Source: Lachnospiraceae bacterium
GTDB taxonomy: Bacteria; Bacillota; Clostridia; Lachnospirales; Lachnospiraceae
Assembly (NCBI GenBank): GCA_022510615.1
Contig: JAFLTC010000017.1
Span: 1 to 38,933 of the forward strand
DNA: 38,933 nucleotides
Reading direction: 5' to 3'
Shown here piece after piece: positions 18,388-27,447 of the stretch. How positions within the stretch are numbered: the first letter of the stretch is position 1; the number at the start of each line of letters is the position of its first letter. Both the position numbers and the translations under genes were made by a program. The notes below the pieces were generated by a model. It was not told the DNA's origin, ran no database searches, and was given only the letters and a program-made list of their open reading frames with translations.

Positions 18388-19257
18388 ATGAAAAAAAAAT
18401 TTGAAATTATATTGTATTTTCTTTTTTTATATATTTGTATTATTGTAGCAATGCCGGCGCAGAATGGGAGAGCGGCGACAGCGGATACGAAGAAAGAAGT
18501 TTACCGGGAAATCTCAAAACAGCTTCTGGCGGGCAAGAAACAGTTTTCTGTCCGGTGCACGAATACAAAGATGGCGGTTTCCCTCGTGAATCGACTAAAT
18601 AGTGCAAAGGATTCTGTTTATTATCGCACCCTTTTTCAAATTACCCAGACAGTGGATAAAAAAAATAATACCGATGACGGCGATTATCTGTATGGGAATC
18701 TCGGACAGGTAAACTGCTATTACAGGGAAGGACAGCTTTGGTTTCATGACATTGAATATCTGGAAAGTGTAAAACAGAGAAAGGCGGTCAACCGGAAGGT
18801 CAATGCGGTTGCAAAAAAAATCAGGAAACAGGGAAAAAATAATTATGAAAAAATAGCACTTACTTACCGATATGTCGTAAAACATGTAACTTATGACCGG
18901 CGTAAAAATTGTAATTATTCTGCTTATGCCGGATTTTATAAAAAAAAGACTGTCTGTAACGGGTATGCCCTGATGATGTATAAGCTCCTAATGAAGCTGG
19001 GAATTCCGTGCCGGTTTGTTTCCGGTTCCATAAAAGATGGAAAGAAATGGTATCTTCACGCATGGAATATCGTCAAGCTGAAGGGAAAGTGGTATAATCT
19101 GGATGCCTGTCAGGATGATGAAGATGACGGACAGGTGTATAGTGACTATTTCCTAAAAAATGATAAGACTTTTCAGAAAGACCATAAAAAGGATTCCTTT
19201 TACCGGACGAAGGCATTTAAAAAGAAATATCCGATGAGCCCAAAAAGCTTTGTATAA
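18388..19257 (+). CDS. Secreted or membrane-anchored transglutaminase-like protein
   Basis: A 289-residue protein with a Lys-rich start and hydrophobic segment at about residues 5-24 (signal peptide or anchor; a possible AxA-type site lies near NGRAATA). The C-terminal half is a transglutaminase-like domain with a complete papain-type triad: Cys190 in TVCNGYALMMYKLL, His224 in YLHAWNIV and Asp239 in YNLDAC. Bacterial proteins of this family usually act as peptidases or amidases on extracellular or cell-wall substrates rather than crosslinkers; which applies here is not known. It has its own promoter and converges on the Ig-like protein gene, sharing a two-way terminator. Both products appear exported, but no functional link is shown. 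Confidence 0.85.
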   Translation: MKKKFEIILYFLFLYICIIVAMPAQNGRAATADTKKEVYREISKQLLAGKKQFSVRCTNTKMAVSLVNRLNSAKDSVYYRTLFQITQTVDKKNNTDDGDYLYGNLGQVNCYYREGQLWFHDIEYLESVKQRKAVNRKVNAVAKKIRKQGKNNYEKIALTYRYVVKHVTYDRRKNCNYSAYAGFYKKKTVCNGYALMMYKLLMKLGIPCRFVSGSIKDGKKWYLHAWNIVKLKGKWYNLDACQDDEDDGQVYSDYFLKNDKTFQKDHKKDSFYRTKAFKKKYPMSPKSFV

Positions 19258-19269
19258 ATTATAACATTA

Positions 19270-19314
19270 ACCAAAAAGTTCCCCGGGATTGTCTATTCCG
19301 GGGAACTTTTTGGT
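19270..19314. terminator. Two-way terminator between convergent genes
   Basis: A perfect 17-bp stem, 19270-19286 with 19298-19314, encloses an 11-base loop. The stem contains AAAAA on one arm and TTTTT on the other, so it can serve as a terminator on both strands for the genes ending at 19257 (+) and 19320 (-). Confidence 0.88.
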
Positions 19315-19319
19315 GTGCT

Positions 19320-20099
19320 TTATTTTTCTGTCGTAAACCATGTATAGGAATTTTTCTTTGTCTGGATACGGAAGGTAATCGGAGCATATCCCTTCTCCAC
19401 GAGAATTGCCTTACTACATGTAATTTTATTGCCCGGCGAAAGGACAGTAGTTCCCAAATCGTCTACCGGTTCAAAGAAAAAGCCCCAGTCCTGATTCGTT
19501 AGTTGTCTGGTGGAATTTGCCCCAAAGATGTTATAGTAGTAATTAAATATATCTTTGGCCTCTATCGTCTGGCTGCCAGACAAATAGCAGATTTTAAACT
19601 TAAAATAAATGTACTCCTGGTTTTGCGCCGGCTTTGGATTTGCTGAATTATTTTTTGCCATGGCGGCTGCTTTCTCTCCGGATTCAAAACGTAACAGTTT
19701 AATGGAAAACTTCCCTTTTTTCTTTCCCTCTTCATAGAAGGTAAAGGTATTTGTATTGTAAGCAGATTTCGGACTTGCCTTTGTCCCCCTTCCAAGTGCT
19801 CTTTTCTTGACTGTTATTTTACAGCGGAGTTTTTTACCTGATACTTTGGCAGTAATGGTAGCCTTTCCAGAAGCCTGAGCCTGGATAACGCCCTTTTTGG
19901 AAACAGTGGCAACAGATTTTTTACTGGATTTCCATGTTACCTTTTTGGAAGTACCTTTTACTTTTAATTGATAAGAATTTCCTACATACAGGGTCTTTTT
20001 TGTTATATTTAGTTTCACGGCTGCCTTTGCGGGTGGTGCTGCCAAAAACAGGTTACCGATAATACCCAGAACAAGAAACAGCGAAAGAGTTTTTTTCAT
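19320..20099 (-). CDS. Secreted protein with bacterial Ig-like (BIG2) domain, unknown C-terminal domain
   Basis: A 259-residue protein with a clear signal peptide (KK, then a hydrophobic run, ending PPAKAA near residue 27). Residues about 28-97 form a BIG2-type Ig-like repeat, recognisable by LYVGNSYQLKVKGTSKKVTW, KKSVATVSKKGVIQAQASG and ATITAKVSGKKLRCKITV. The remaining 160 residues resemble DUF4352-like beta-sandwich domains (a strand with EYIYFKFKICY and a late KITCSKAILVEKG) but I do not identify it firmly. There is no sortase LPxTG motif or lipobox. The ribosome-binding site AGGAGGAAG lies upstream. The gene is divergent from lepA and convergent with the transglutaminase-like gene. BIG2 domains are typical of cell-surface proteins; another in this window is at 33771. 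Confidence 0.8.
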   Translation of the reverse strand: MKKTLSLFLVLGIIGNLFLAAPPAKAAVKLNITKKTLYVGNSYQLKVKGTSKKVTWKSSKKSVATVSKKGVIQAQASGKATITAKVSGKKLRCKITVKKRALGRGTKASPKSAYNTNTFTFYEEGKKKGKFSIKLLRFESGEKAAAMAKNNSANPKPAQNQEYIYFKFKICYLSGSQTIEAKDIFNYYYNIFGANSTRQLTNQDWGFFFEPVDDLGTTVLSPGNKITCSKAILVEKGYAPITFRIQTKKNSYTWFTTEK

Positions 20100-20129
20100 A
20101 CTTTCTTCCTCCTACGTTATTTTAGAACT

Positions 20130-20158
20130 ATTTTACAATAAATATGTGTAAAATACAA
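20130..20158 (-). promoter_or_regulatory. Promoter for the BIG2 protein (minus strand)
   Basis: Read on the minus strand, TTGTAT (20158-20153), 17 bases, then TAAAAT (20135-20130), 30 bases upstream of the start codon. Confidence 0.55.
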
Positions 20159-20239
20159 GGCAGACTCTGATTTTTTTGTAGCATATCCCATTTTTTTATG
20201 CTAAGATAGGGATAGATTTTTGGTATTTTGGAGGAAGTT

Positions 20240-22057
20240 ATGTCAGTTATAAAAAAAAGTCATATCAGAAATTTTTGCATTATTGCACATATCGACCACG
20301 GAAAATCGACACTTGCTGACCGCATTATTGAAAAAACCGGCCTTCTTACCAGTCGGGAGATGCAGGCGCAGGTACTTGACAATATGGAATTGGAAAGAGA
20401 ACGTGGCATTACAATAAAGTCCCAGGCAGTCCGGCTTGCCTATAGGGCAGATAATGGTGAGGAATATCTGTTTAACCTGATTGATACACCGGGACATGTG
20501 GATTTTAACTATGAGGTATCCCGGAGTCTTGCTGCCTGTGAAGGAGCAATTCTTATTGTGGATGCGGCACAGGGTATTGAAGCCCAGACACTGGCAAACT
20601 GTTATCTGGCCATTGACCATGATTTAGAGATTATGCCGGTTATCAATAAAATTGACCTACCCAGCGCAGAGCCGGAACGGGTAAAAAATGAAATTGAGGA
20701 TGTCATCGGCATTGAAGCTCAGGACGCCCCTTTGATTTCTGCCAAACTGGGCACGAATATAGAAGAGGTGTTGGAACAGATCGTGACAAAAATTCCGGCA
20801 CCGGAGGGAGATGAGACAGCACCGTTAAAGGCTCTGATTTTTGATTCGGTATATGATGCCTATAAGGGAGTTATTATATTCTGCCGTCTTTTTGAGGGAA
20901 CGGTAAAAAAAGGAACCCGGATTCATATGATGGCTACCGGTATGGAAGAGGAAGTAGTGGAGGTGGGAACCTTTGGTGCCGGCCAGTTTATTCCCTGTGA
21001 GGAACTGACAGCCGGTATGGTGGGCTATATTACGGCAAGTCTGAAAAATGTAGAGGGAACCCGTGTGGGAGATACGGTAACAGATGCCGGGCGTCCCTGT
21101 GAGGAGGCACTTCCGGGATATAAAAAGGTCATGCCGATGGTCTACTGTGGTCTTTATCCGGCGGATGGAGCGAAATATCAGGATTTGCGGGAAGCACTGG
21201 AAAAGCTTCAGTTAAATGACGCCTCCCTGCAGTTTGAGGCAGAAACCTCTATTGCCCTTGGATTTGGCTTTCGCTGTGGATTTCTTGGACTTTTACATCT
21301 GGAGGTAATACAGGAGCGATTAGAAAGAGAATACAATTTAGACCTTGTGACGACGGCACCGGGAGTTGTTTATCATGTATATAAGACGAATGGCGAGATG
21401 GTGGAGGTAACTAATCCATCCAACCTGCCGGACCCATCTGAAATTGAGCATATGGAGGAGCCGGTGGTAGAGGCCGAAATTATGGTGACGACGGAATTTG
21501 TGGGAGCGATTATGAAGCTTTGCCAGGAACGCCGGGGTGTTTATCAGGGCATGGAATATATGGAAGAGACGAGAGCGATGCTCAAATATATTCTCCCTCT
21601 GAATGAAATTATTTATGACTTTTTTGATTCGCTGAAATCCCGTTCCCGTGGCTATGCCTCCTTTGATTATGAGATGAAGGGATATGAACCGGCACAGCTT
21701 GTAAAATTAAATATATTGATTAACAAAGAGGAAGTAGATGCTTTGTCCTTTATTGTCCATGAAAGTTCTGCCTATGAGCGGGGGAGAAAGATGTGTCAGA
21801 AGCTGAAAAATGAGATTCCGAGACACTTGTTTGAAATTCCGATTCAGGCGGCCATTGGAAATAAGGTCATTGCCAGAGAGACTGTTAAGGCAATGCGCAA
21901 GGATGTTCTTGCAAAATGCTATGGCGGTGATATTTCACGTAAACGAAAGCTTTTGGAAAAGCAGAAGGAAGGAAAAAAACGGATGCGCCAGATTGGCAAT
22001 GTGGAGATTCCGCAGAAAGCATTTATGAGCGTCTTAAAACTAGATGATGAAGAATAA
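20240..22057 (+). CDS. lepA: Elongation factor 4 (LepA)
   Basis: LepA is a ribosome-bound translational GTPase related to EF-G. With the start at 20240 it is 605 residues, the usual size. GTPase motifs are [31 protein letters not shown] and NKIDLPSA; the specific C-terminal domain ends with [21 protein letters not shown] and the [10 protein letters not shown] tail. A TTG twelve bases earlier is in frame but overlaps the GGAGG site that lies five bases before the ATG, so it is rejected. hemW starts inside its last 14 bases. Confidence 0.97.
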   Translation: MSVIKKSHIRNFCIIAHIDHGKSTLADRIIEKTGLLTSREMQAQVLDNMELERERGITIKSQAVRLAYRADNGEEYLFNLIDTPGHVDFNYEVSRSLAACEGAILIVDAAQGIEAQTLANCYLAIDHDLEIMPVINKIDLPSAEPERVKNEIEDVIGIEAQDAPLISAKLGTNIEEVLEQIVTKIPAPEGDETAPLKALIFDSVYDAYKGVIIFCRLFEGTVKKGTRIHMMATGMEEEVVEVGTFGAGQFIPCEELTAGMVGYITASLKNVEGTRVGDTVTDAGRPCEEALPGYKKVMPMVYCGLYPADGAKYQDLREALEKLQLNDASLQFEAETSIALGFGFRCGFLGLLHLEVIQERLEREYNLDLVTTAPGVVYHVYKTNGEMVEVTNPSNLPDPSEIEHMEEPVVEAEIMVTTEFVGAIMKLCQERRGVYQGMEYMEETRAMLKYILPLNEIIYDFFDSLKSRSRGYASFDYEMKGYEPAQLVKLNILINKEEVDALSFIVHESSAYERGRKMCQKLKNEIPRHLFEIPIQAAIGNKVIARETVKAMRKDVLAKCYGGDISRKRKLLEKQKEGKKRMRQIGNVEIPQKAFMSVLKLDDEE

Positions 22058-23186
22058 TAAAAAGTCATTAGGACTATACATCCATATCCCTTTTTGTGTA
22101 AAAAAATGTAATTACTGTGATTTTTTATCCTTTCCGGCGGAAAAGAAAATATACCGGGATTATGCAAAGCTACTGGCAGGGGAAATGGCACTCTGGCAGG
22201 AGCGGCTATCCGGTTTTCAAATTGACACGATTTTTATCGGTGGGGGCACGCCATCTCTGTTAGATGAGAACGATATGGAAGTAATTCTGAAAGGACTTCA
22301 TAACTATTTTTCTCTAAAAAATTTGCAGGAGTTTACAATAGAATGTAATCCCGGTACGGTTTCCCCGGAAAAGTTTTCTCTGTACAAACAGTGGGGAGTA
22401 AACCGGATTAGTATTGGCATGCAGTCTGCCATTGATGATGAGCTCTCTTTGTTAGGAAGGATACATACCTTTGATACCTTTCTAAAGAGCTATGAACAGG
22501 CAAGAAAAGCCGGTTTTCATAATATTAATATCGATATTATGTCTGCTATACCTTCCCAGACAAGGAACAGCTATCAGAAAACATTACAAGAAGTCATTTT
22601 CCTTAACCCGGAGCATATTTCTTCCTACAGTTTGATTGTGGAGGAGGGCACTCCCTTTTATACACTTTACGGAGATGAACCGCCGGTGGAGGAAGAAACA
22701 GACCGGCTCATGTATGAGGATACGGGAAGATTTTTAAAAAAAGCCGGTTATCACCGGTATGAAATTTCCAATTACGCCAGAGAGGGAAAGGAATGTCTAC
22801 ATAATCTGAAGTACTGGAAGCGGGAAAATTATCTGGGTCTTGGACTAGGGGCTTCTTCCTTTATGGACCATAGCCGTTTTTCTAATGTCCGGGACTATAA
22901 CGCCTATAGGGAAACGATAAAGGAGGGCGAATTTCCGGAGGGGGAAAGAGAGCGGTTATCGGAGCAGGATGAGATGGCGGAATTTATGTTTTTAGGACTT
23001 CGCTGCATGGAGGGAGTTTCTGTCGCCGATTTTTCCGAATGCTTTGGAACAAAGATAGAAACTGTCTATGAAAAGGCCATCGGAGACAGTATAAAAGAAG
23101 GTCTTTTAAAAAGGCGGGGGGATAGAATTTTTCTGACGGAGCGGGGAATTGATGTCAGTAACCGGGTCTTTGAACGGTTTTTATAA
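22044..23186 (+). CDS. hemW: HemW-type radical SAM protein
   Basis: HemW is a radical SAM protein related to oxygen-independent coproporphyrinogen oxidase; characterised members are heme chaperones rather than oxidases. The 380-residue protein has the iron-sulfur motif Cys18-x3-Cys22-x2-Cys25 ([10 protein letters not shown]), the GGGTPSLL loop, [11 protein letters not shown], and the HemW-type C-terminal domain with [12 protein letters not shown]. The shorter length and the motif lacking a fourth cysteine right after the third fit HemW over true HemN. The start overlaps lepA by 14 bases with no strong ribosome-binding site, so it is probably translated by coupling. lepA-hemW adjacency is widespread in Firmicutes. 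Confidence 0.93.
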   Translation: MMKNNKKSLGLYIHIPFCVKKCNYCDFLSFPAEKKIYRDYAKLLAGEMALWQERLSGFQIDTIFIGGGTPSLLDENDMEVILKGLHNYFSLKNLQEFTIECNPGTVSPEKFSLYKQWGVNRISIGMQSAIDDELSLLGRIHTFDTFLKSYEQARKAGFHNINIDIMSAIPSQTRNSYQKTLQEVIFLNPEHISSYSLIVEEGTPFYTLYGDEPPVEEETDRLMYEDTGRFLKKAGYHRYEISNYAREGKECLHNLKYWKRENYLGLGLGASSFMDHSRFSNVRDYNAYRETIKEGEFPEGERERLSEQDEMAEFMFLGLRCMEGVSVADFSECFGTKIETVYEKAIGDSIKEGLLKRRGDRIFLTERGIDVSNRVFERFL

Positions 23187-23218
23187 TGAACAAAAAGTGT
23201 GTGCGAAAGGAGGAAAAA

Positions 23219-24046
23219 ATGACGGATTTCGAAAACAAGGTGGAAGATTGTCTGCTTCAGATTCGGAAGAAAACGGATTTTGTACCGAAGATAGCTTTGA
23301 TACTGGGAAGTGGTTTGGGAGCACTGGCAGAGGAAATTAACTGTGTCGAAACGGTTTCTTATCATGAAATAGAAGGATTTCCGTTTTCTACCGTGGCAGG
23401 TCATAAGGGACGTTTTGTCTTTGGGTATATCGGGAAAATACCTGTTGTTATTATGCAGGGACGTGTGCATTACTATGAGGGCTATGACATGTCGGATGTC
23501 GTTCTTCCCATCCGGTTGATGCGAAAAATGGGGGCGGAACTTTTGTTTTTAACAAATGCGGCAGGGGGTATTAATCCGAAACTGAAGCCGGGGGATTTTA
23601 TGATGATTACGGACCAGATCAGTTCCTTTGTGCCATCGCCTTTAATTGGCCCTAATGTAGAGGATTGGGGAGTACGATTCCCCTCCATGGATACGATTTA
23701 TGATAAGGAGCTTTGCCGGGTGTTACAGGATACGGCAAAAGAGTGTGACATACCGCTGAAAGAAGGCGTTTATGTCCAGACGACAGGTCCGAATTATGAA
23801 TCTCCGGCAGAGGTGAAAATGCTTGGTATGTTAGGAGCGGATGCCGTGGGTATGAGTACCACGGTGGAAGCAATAGCCGGAAGACATATGGGAATGAGAA
23901 TCTGTGGGATTTCCTGTATTTCCAATATGGCGGGGGGGACTGCGGAAAATCCCCTTACCCATGAAGAGGTCAGTGCCATAGCGGATCAGGCAGCACCACT
24001 TTTTAAAAAACTTGTGAAGACGGCAATTGCCAATATGGCAGAGTGA
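23219..24046 (+). CDS. punA: Purine nucleoside phosphorylase
   Basis: The enzyme splits inosine and guanosine (and deoxy forms) with phosphate to free base and ribose-1-phosphate. The 275-residue protein is of the trimeric type: ALILGSGLGALAEEI, HKGRFVFG, GRVHYYEGYDMSDV, LTNAAGGINPKLKPGD, GPNYESPAEVKML and VGMSTTVEAIAGRHMGMR are all present. An ATG at 23186 is in frame and overlaps the hemW stop, but GGAGG at 23209-23213 lies five bases before 23219, which is chosen. It precedes an MTA/SAH-type deaminase by 21 bases, suggesting a purine nucleoside salvage pair. Confidence 0.94.
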   Translation: MTDFENKVEDCLLQIRKKTDFVPKIALILGSGLGALAEEINCVETVSYHEIEGFPFSTVAGHKGRFVFGYIGKIPVVIMQGRVHYYEGYDMSDVVLPIRLMRKMGAELLFLTNAAGGINPKLKPGDFMMITDQISSFVPSPLIGPNVEDWGVRFPSMDTIYDKELCRVLQDTAKECDIPLKEGVYVQTTGPNYESPAEVKMLGMLGADAVGMSTTVEAIAGRHMGMRICGISCISNMAGGTAENPLTHEEVSAIADQAAPLFKKLVKTAIANMAE

Positions 24047-24067
24047 CGCTTCGGATTGGAGGTAAAA

Positions 24068-25336
24068 ATGAAAATACGTTTTTATAATGCTCGTATTCTT
24101 ACAATGGAGCCGGGCAGTGAGATACTGGAGGGAGAACTCCATGTGGAAGATGATTTGATTTCTTATGTGGGAGAGCCATCCGGTGAGCAAAAGAAGTGGG
24201 ACAGAGAGATTGATTGTGAGAGAAATCTTTTGTTGCCGGGATTTAAAAATGCCCACACTCATTCGGCCATGACCTTTCTACGGTCCTATGCGGATGATTT
24301 GCCGTTACAGGAATGGCTGTATAACCGGGTATTTCCCATGGAGGCAAAGCTGACAAAGCAGGATCAGATTGAGTTAGCCAAGCTCGGTATATTGGAGTAC
24401 CTTACCAGCGGAATCACGGCAAATTTTGATATGTATTTAGATAATATGTGCCACGCCATAGCTTCCCGGGATATGGGCTTTCGCTCCGTTATGTGTGGCA
24501 GCATGAATGATTTTGGCGGCACAGTGGAGGAGACAGAAGAAGAATATTATAAAATTAATGAGGTTTCTCCTCTTATTAGTTATAAATTAGGCTTTCATGC
24601 AGAATATACAACGAAGGGCGAGACCATCGAAGCCCTTGCTAAGCTGGCCGAAAAAATGAAAGAGCCGGTTTATCTGCATCTGGCAGAGACGAAAAAAGAA
24701 GTAGAGGAATGTTACGGAAGATATCAGATGTCTCCGGTAAAATATCTGGACTCGGTGGGTATATTTGAATACGGAGGCGGTGGCTTCCACGGTGTATGGA
24801 TGTCTGAGGAAGATATGGATATTTGTGCGAAAAAGGGAGTATCCATTGTATCCAATCCTGCCTCTAATGTAAAGCTGGCAAGCGGGGTGGCGGATTTATG
24901 CAAGATGTTAGAAAAGGGAATCAATATTGCCCTGGGAACGGACGGTCCCGCCAGCAATAATGCTCTGGATATGTTCCGGGAAATGTACCTTGCCTCTGTG
25001 CTTCAAAAGGTTACAAAGATGGATGCCTCTGCCATGGATGCGAAGGATGTACTGCATATGGCAACGGTCGGGGGAGCAAAGGCGATGGGGCTAAAGGACT
25101 GTGATGTGTTAGCGAAAGGGAAGAAGGCAGATCTTATACTGCTTGATATGCATAGGCCGAATATGCAGCCGGAAAATAATATTATAAAAAATATAGTCTA
25201 CAGCGGTAGTAAAGAAAATATAAAGCTGACAATGGTAAACGGCACTATTTTATATGAAAACGGCAGCTTCTATACGAAAGAAGCCGCCGAAGATATTTAC
25301 CGAAAGGCAAATGAAATTATTGGGCGAATGAAATAG
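24068..25336 (+). CDS. mtaD: Amidohydrolase, MTA/SAH deaminase type
   Basis: A 422-residue metal-dependent amidohydrolase of the 5-methylthioadenosine/S-adenosylhomocysteine deaminase group. Metal ligands are visible: His63 and His65 in NAHTHSAMTFLRSYADD, His204 in YLHLAETKKEVEE, and Asp292 in LGTDGPASNN. These enzymes deaminate adenosine-like compounds to inosine forms, which suits the purine nucleoside phosphorylase immediately upstream. Related family members act on guanine, 8-oxoguanine or chlorinated triazines, so substrate assignment is by closest pattern and context. GGAGG lies five bases before the chosen ATG; an in-frame TTG at 24056 overlaps that site and is rejected. Confidence 0.87.
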   Translation: MKIRFYNARILTMEPGSEILEGELHVEDDLISYVGEPSGEQKKWDREIDCERNLLLPGFKNAHTHSAMTFLRSYADDLPLQEWLYNRVFPMEAKLTKQDQIELAKLGILEYLTSGITANFDMYLDNMCHAIASRDMGFRSVMCGSMNDFGGTVEETEEEYYKINEVSPLISYKLGFHAEYTTKGETIEALAKLAEKMKEPVYLHLAETKKEVEECYGRYQMSPVKYLDSVGIFEYGGGGFHGVWMSEEDMDICAKKGVSIVSNPASNVKLASGVADLCKMLEKGINIALGTDGPASNNALDMFREMYLASVLQKVTKMDASAMDAKDVLHMATVGGAKAMGLKDCDVLAKGKKADLILLDMHRPNMQPENNIIKNIVYSGSKENIKLTMVNGTILYENGSFYTKEAAEDIYRKANEIIGRMK

Positions 25337-25345
25337 CAGTCCGTG

Positions 25346-25363
25346 CATAACGGCACCGTTATG
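25346..25363. terminator. Hairpin between convergent genes
   Basis: CATAACGG (25346-25353) and CCGTTATG (25356-25363) are perfect complements separated by two bases, located between the deaminase stop and the end of the ABC-F gene. The T-rich run after it is weak (TTATTTA), so termination is plausible but modest. Confidence 0.5.
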
Positions 25364-25367
25364 TTAT

Positions 25368-27290
25368 TTACTTCTCCATCTGTTCAGCAAGCTGCTCCCA
25401 TGTCTCCATAGCGAGAGAGAGGGCAGCTTCTTTTTCTTCCCGTGATTGACTCAACTCCATGAGTTTTCCTGCATCCGAAGCATATTCCGGAAGCGATAAC
25501 TCTTCATCAATGGCGGCGATTTCCTCTTCCAGCTTTTCAATATCCTGTTCCACCTTTGCATACTGGTTTTCTAACTTTCTCCGGTTTGCCTGCTGCTGTT
25601 TTTGCTCCTGCCAGTCAAGTTTGGCATCGGTTTCTTTTTTTGCCATGAAAGAAGTTTCTTCCTGTTTCAGATGAATCTGTTCCATCGTTTCCTTTTTTTC
25701 CAGATAATACGAATAGTTTCCGGAATAGGATAAGAGCTTGTGACCGGTCAAATCTAAAATTCTTGTGGCTGTACGGTTAATAAAATACCGATCATGGGAT
25801 ACATACAAAACTGTTCCGGTATAATGATTCAGAGCTTCTTCCAAAATTTCTTTCGAGGCAATGTCCAGATGGTTCGTCGGCTCATCCAGCAAAAGAAAGT
25901 TGGCCTTTGAGAGCATCAGCTTTGCCAGGGAGACCCGCCCTTTTTCACCACCGCTGAGAAGCTGGATCGGTTTTAATACATCATCACCGGTAAACAAAAA
26001 GGCGGCTAACACATTCCGTATTTCAGTGTGGGTCAGGTTCGGATAGTCATCCTGAATTTCTTCAAAAATCGTTTTATCATCATGTAAAACATTGTGCTCC
26101 TGGTCGTAATATCCGATATCGACGCCGGTGCCGGGAGTGCAGCTTCCCTCATCTGCCGGCTCCATGCCGCAAATCATTTTCAACAGGGTAGTTTTGCCCG
26201 TTCCGTTTTTCCCGATGATGGCAATTTTTTCTCCCCTTTTAATTTCCAGAGAAAGGTTTTTAAAAAGATGATTGTTTCCGAAACTTTTCGCATAATCCGA
26301 TACTGACAAAACATCCTTACCACTTGGATGAGAAGGAGTTAATTCAAACCGGATTGCAGCGTTTTCCCCGGAAGGTTTTTCTAAACGCTCTATTTTATTT
26401 AACATCTTTTCCCGGCTCTCTGCCCGGCGGATGGATTTTTCCCGGTTAAAAGATTTCAGCTTTTCAATTACCGCCTCCTGATGTCGGATTTCTTGTTGCT
26501 GGTTATAATACTGACGAAGAAGAGATTCTCTCAGTGCCGCTTTTTTCTCGGCATAGCTGCTGTAATTGCCGGAAAATGTCATTACCTTTCCCTGATCAAT
26601 TTCTACTACCTTATCGGCAATGCGGTCCAAAAAATACCGGTCATGGGACACCACAAGAACACTGCCCCGGTAGTTTAAGAGATAGTTTTCCAGCCAACGG
26701 ACGGAATCCAGGTCCAGATGGTTCGTCGGCTCATCCAGTATGAGCAAATCCGGTTCGGAAAGTAGCAGCTTACCAAGAGCCACTCTTGTTTTCTGTCCAC
26801 CAGAGAGGTGGTTGATACACTGGTGCATGGCATCGCTGCCAAAGCCAAGACCGTGAATAACACCAAGGACCTTGCTTTTATAGGAATAGCCCTCGCCGGA
26901 TTCAAAGGTAGTCTGCAGGCGGTTATATTTTTCTAACAGCTTTGACAGCTCCCTGCCTTCCTTCTCTTGCATCTTGGTTTCCAATTCACGGATTTGCCTG
27001 TCCATCTCGATGATTTCGGATTTTACCGCAAGAAGTTCTTCATAAATCGTATTGTCCGAGTGATAGCCCTGTTGCTGCGGCAAATATCCAAGAGTAATAT
27101 CCTTCCCCCGGATCACTTCCCCGGCATCGGAGGTCAGTTCCCCGGCAATAATACGCAAAAGAGTCGTCTTTCCGGCACCGTTTACCCCTACCATGGCGAC
27201 CCGTTCCTGTTCATTTATATGAAATGTGGCATCTTTCAGAATCGTTTCCTCTGCAAATGCCTTATCAATATGACTACATGCCAGAATCAT
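25368..27290 (-). CDS. ABC-F family ATPase (ribosome-associated)
   Basis: A 640-residue cytosolic protein with two ABC ATPase domains and no membrane segments. Domain one has Walker A GVNGAGKTTLLR, LSGGQKTRVALGKLL and LLILDEPTNHLDL; domain two has GKNGTGKTTLLKM, LSGGEKGRVSLAKLM and LLLDEPTNHLDIAS. Between them is the charged ABC-F linker (from about residue 230 to 310), and the C-terminal 90 residues form a Glu/Lys/Gln-rich coiled coil. This matches the YdiF/Uup-like part of the ABC-F family, which acts at the ribosome E site; some relatives give antibiotic resistance, but this chromosomal housekeeping type usually does not. AGGAGG precedes the start. It is the only minus-strand gene between 20.1 and 35.4 kb. 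Confidence 0.93.
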   Translation of the reverse strand: MILACSHIDKAFAEETILKDATFHINEQERVAMVGVNGAGKTTLLRIIAGELTSDAGEVIRGKDITLGYLPQQQGYHSDNTIYEELLAVKSEIIEMDRQIRELETKMQEKEGRELSKLLEKYNRLQTTFESGEGYSYKSKVLGVIHGLGFGSDAMHQCINHLSGGQKTRVALGKLLLSEPDLLILDEPTNHLDLDSVRWLENYLLNYRGSVLVVSHDRYFLDRIADKVVEIDQGKVMTFSGNYSSYAEKKAALRESLLRQYYNQQQEIRHQEAVIEKLKSFNREKSIRRAESREKMLNKIERLEKPSGENAAIRFELTPSHPSGKDVLSVSDYAKSFGNNHLFKNLSLEIKRGEKIAIIGKNGTGKTTLLKMICGMEPADEGSCTPGTGVDIGYYDQEHNVLHDDKTIFEEIQDDYPNLTHTEIRNVLAAFLFTGDDVLKPIQLLSGGEKGRVSLAKLMLSKANFLLLDEPTNHLDIASKEILEEALNHYTGTVLYVSHDRYFINRTATRILDLTGHKLLSYSGNYSYYLEKKETMEQIHLKQEETSFMAKKETDAKLDWQEQKQQQANRRKLENQYAKVEQDIEKLEEEIAAIDEELSLPEYASDAGKLMELSQSREEKEAALSLAMETWEQLAEQMEK

Positions 27291-27315
27291 AAATATCCTC
27301 CTTTGTTCCAGCGCT

Positions 27316-27345
27316 ATTTTATCATATTCGGTTCCGCTTTTGCAA
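27316..27345 (-). promoter_or_regulatory. Promoter for the ABC-F gene (minus strand)
   Basis: On the minus strand TTGCAA (27345-27340), 18 bases, then TAAAAT (27321-27316), 25 bases upstream of the start codon. It is divergent from the rex promoter. Confidence 0.6.
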
Positions 27346-27378
27346 CCTTCCGGTTTTCCTTCGTAAGTTTCTCCCGGA

Positions 27379-27396
27379 TTGACAAGAATTTAACAT
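27379..27396. promoter_or_regulatory. Candidate Rex operator (autoregulation)
   Basis: TTGACAA-GAAT-TTAACAT matches the Rex consensus TTGTTAA-N4-TTAACAA at 11 of 14 fixed positions. It covers the -35 element and most of the spacer of the rex promoter, the expected position for repression by Rex at low NADH/NAD ratio. Confidence 0.55.
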
Positions 27397-27407
27397 TCCA
27401 TTATAAT
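27379..27407 (+). promoter_or_regulatory. Consensus sigma-A promoter for rex
   Basis: Perfect TTGACA (27379-27384), 17 bases, perfect TATAAT (27402-27407). Transcription should begin about 27413, downstream of the ATG at 27406, which therefore cannot be the rex start codon when this promoter is used. Confidence 0.88.
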
Positions 27408-27447
27408 GTATAAAAAAGAATCATATTTTTTATTGGAGGAATTACCG

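Noticed and set aside
26967-27413. 148-codon open frame opposite the start of the ABC-F gene
   Set aside because: Composition is that of an antisense shadow, and it runs across two divergent promoters with no start signals.
27406-27447. Longer Rex starting at ATG 27406
   Set aside because: This ATG overlaps the TATAAT box of a perfect promoter and lacks a ribosome-binding site; GTG 27448 has both correct placement and GGAGG.
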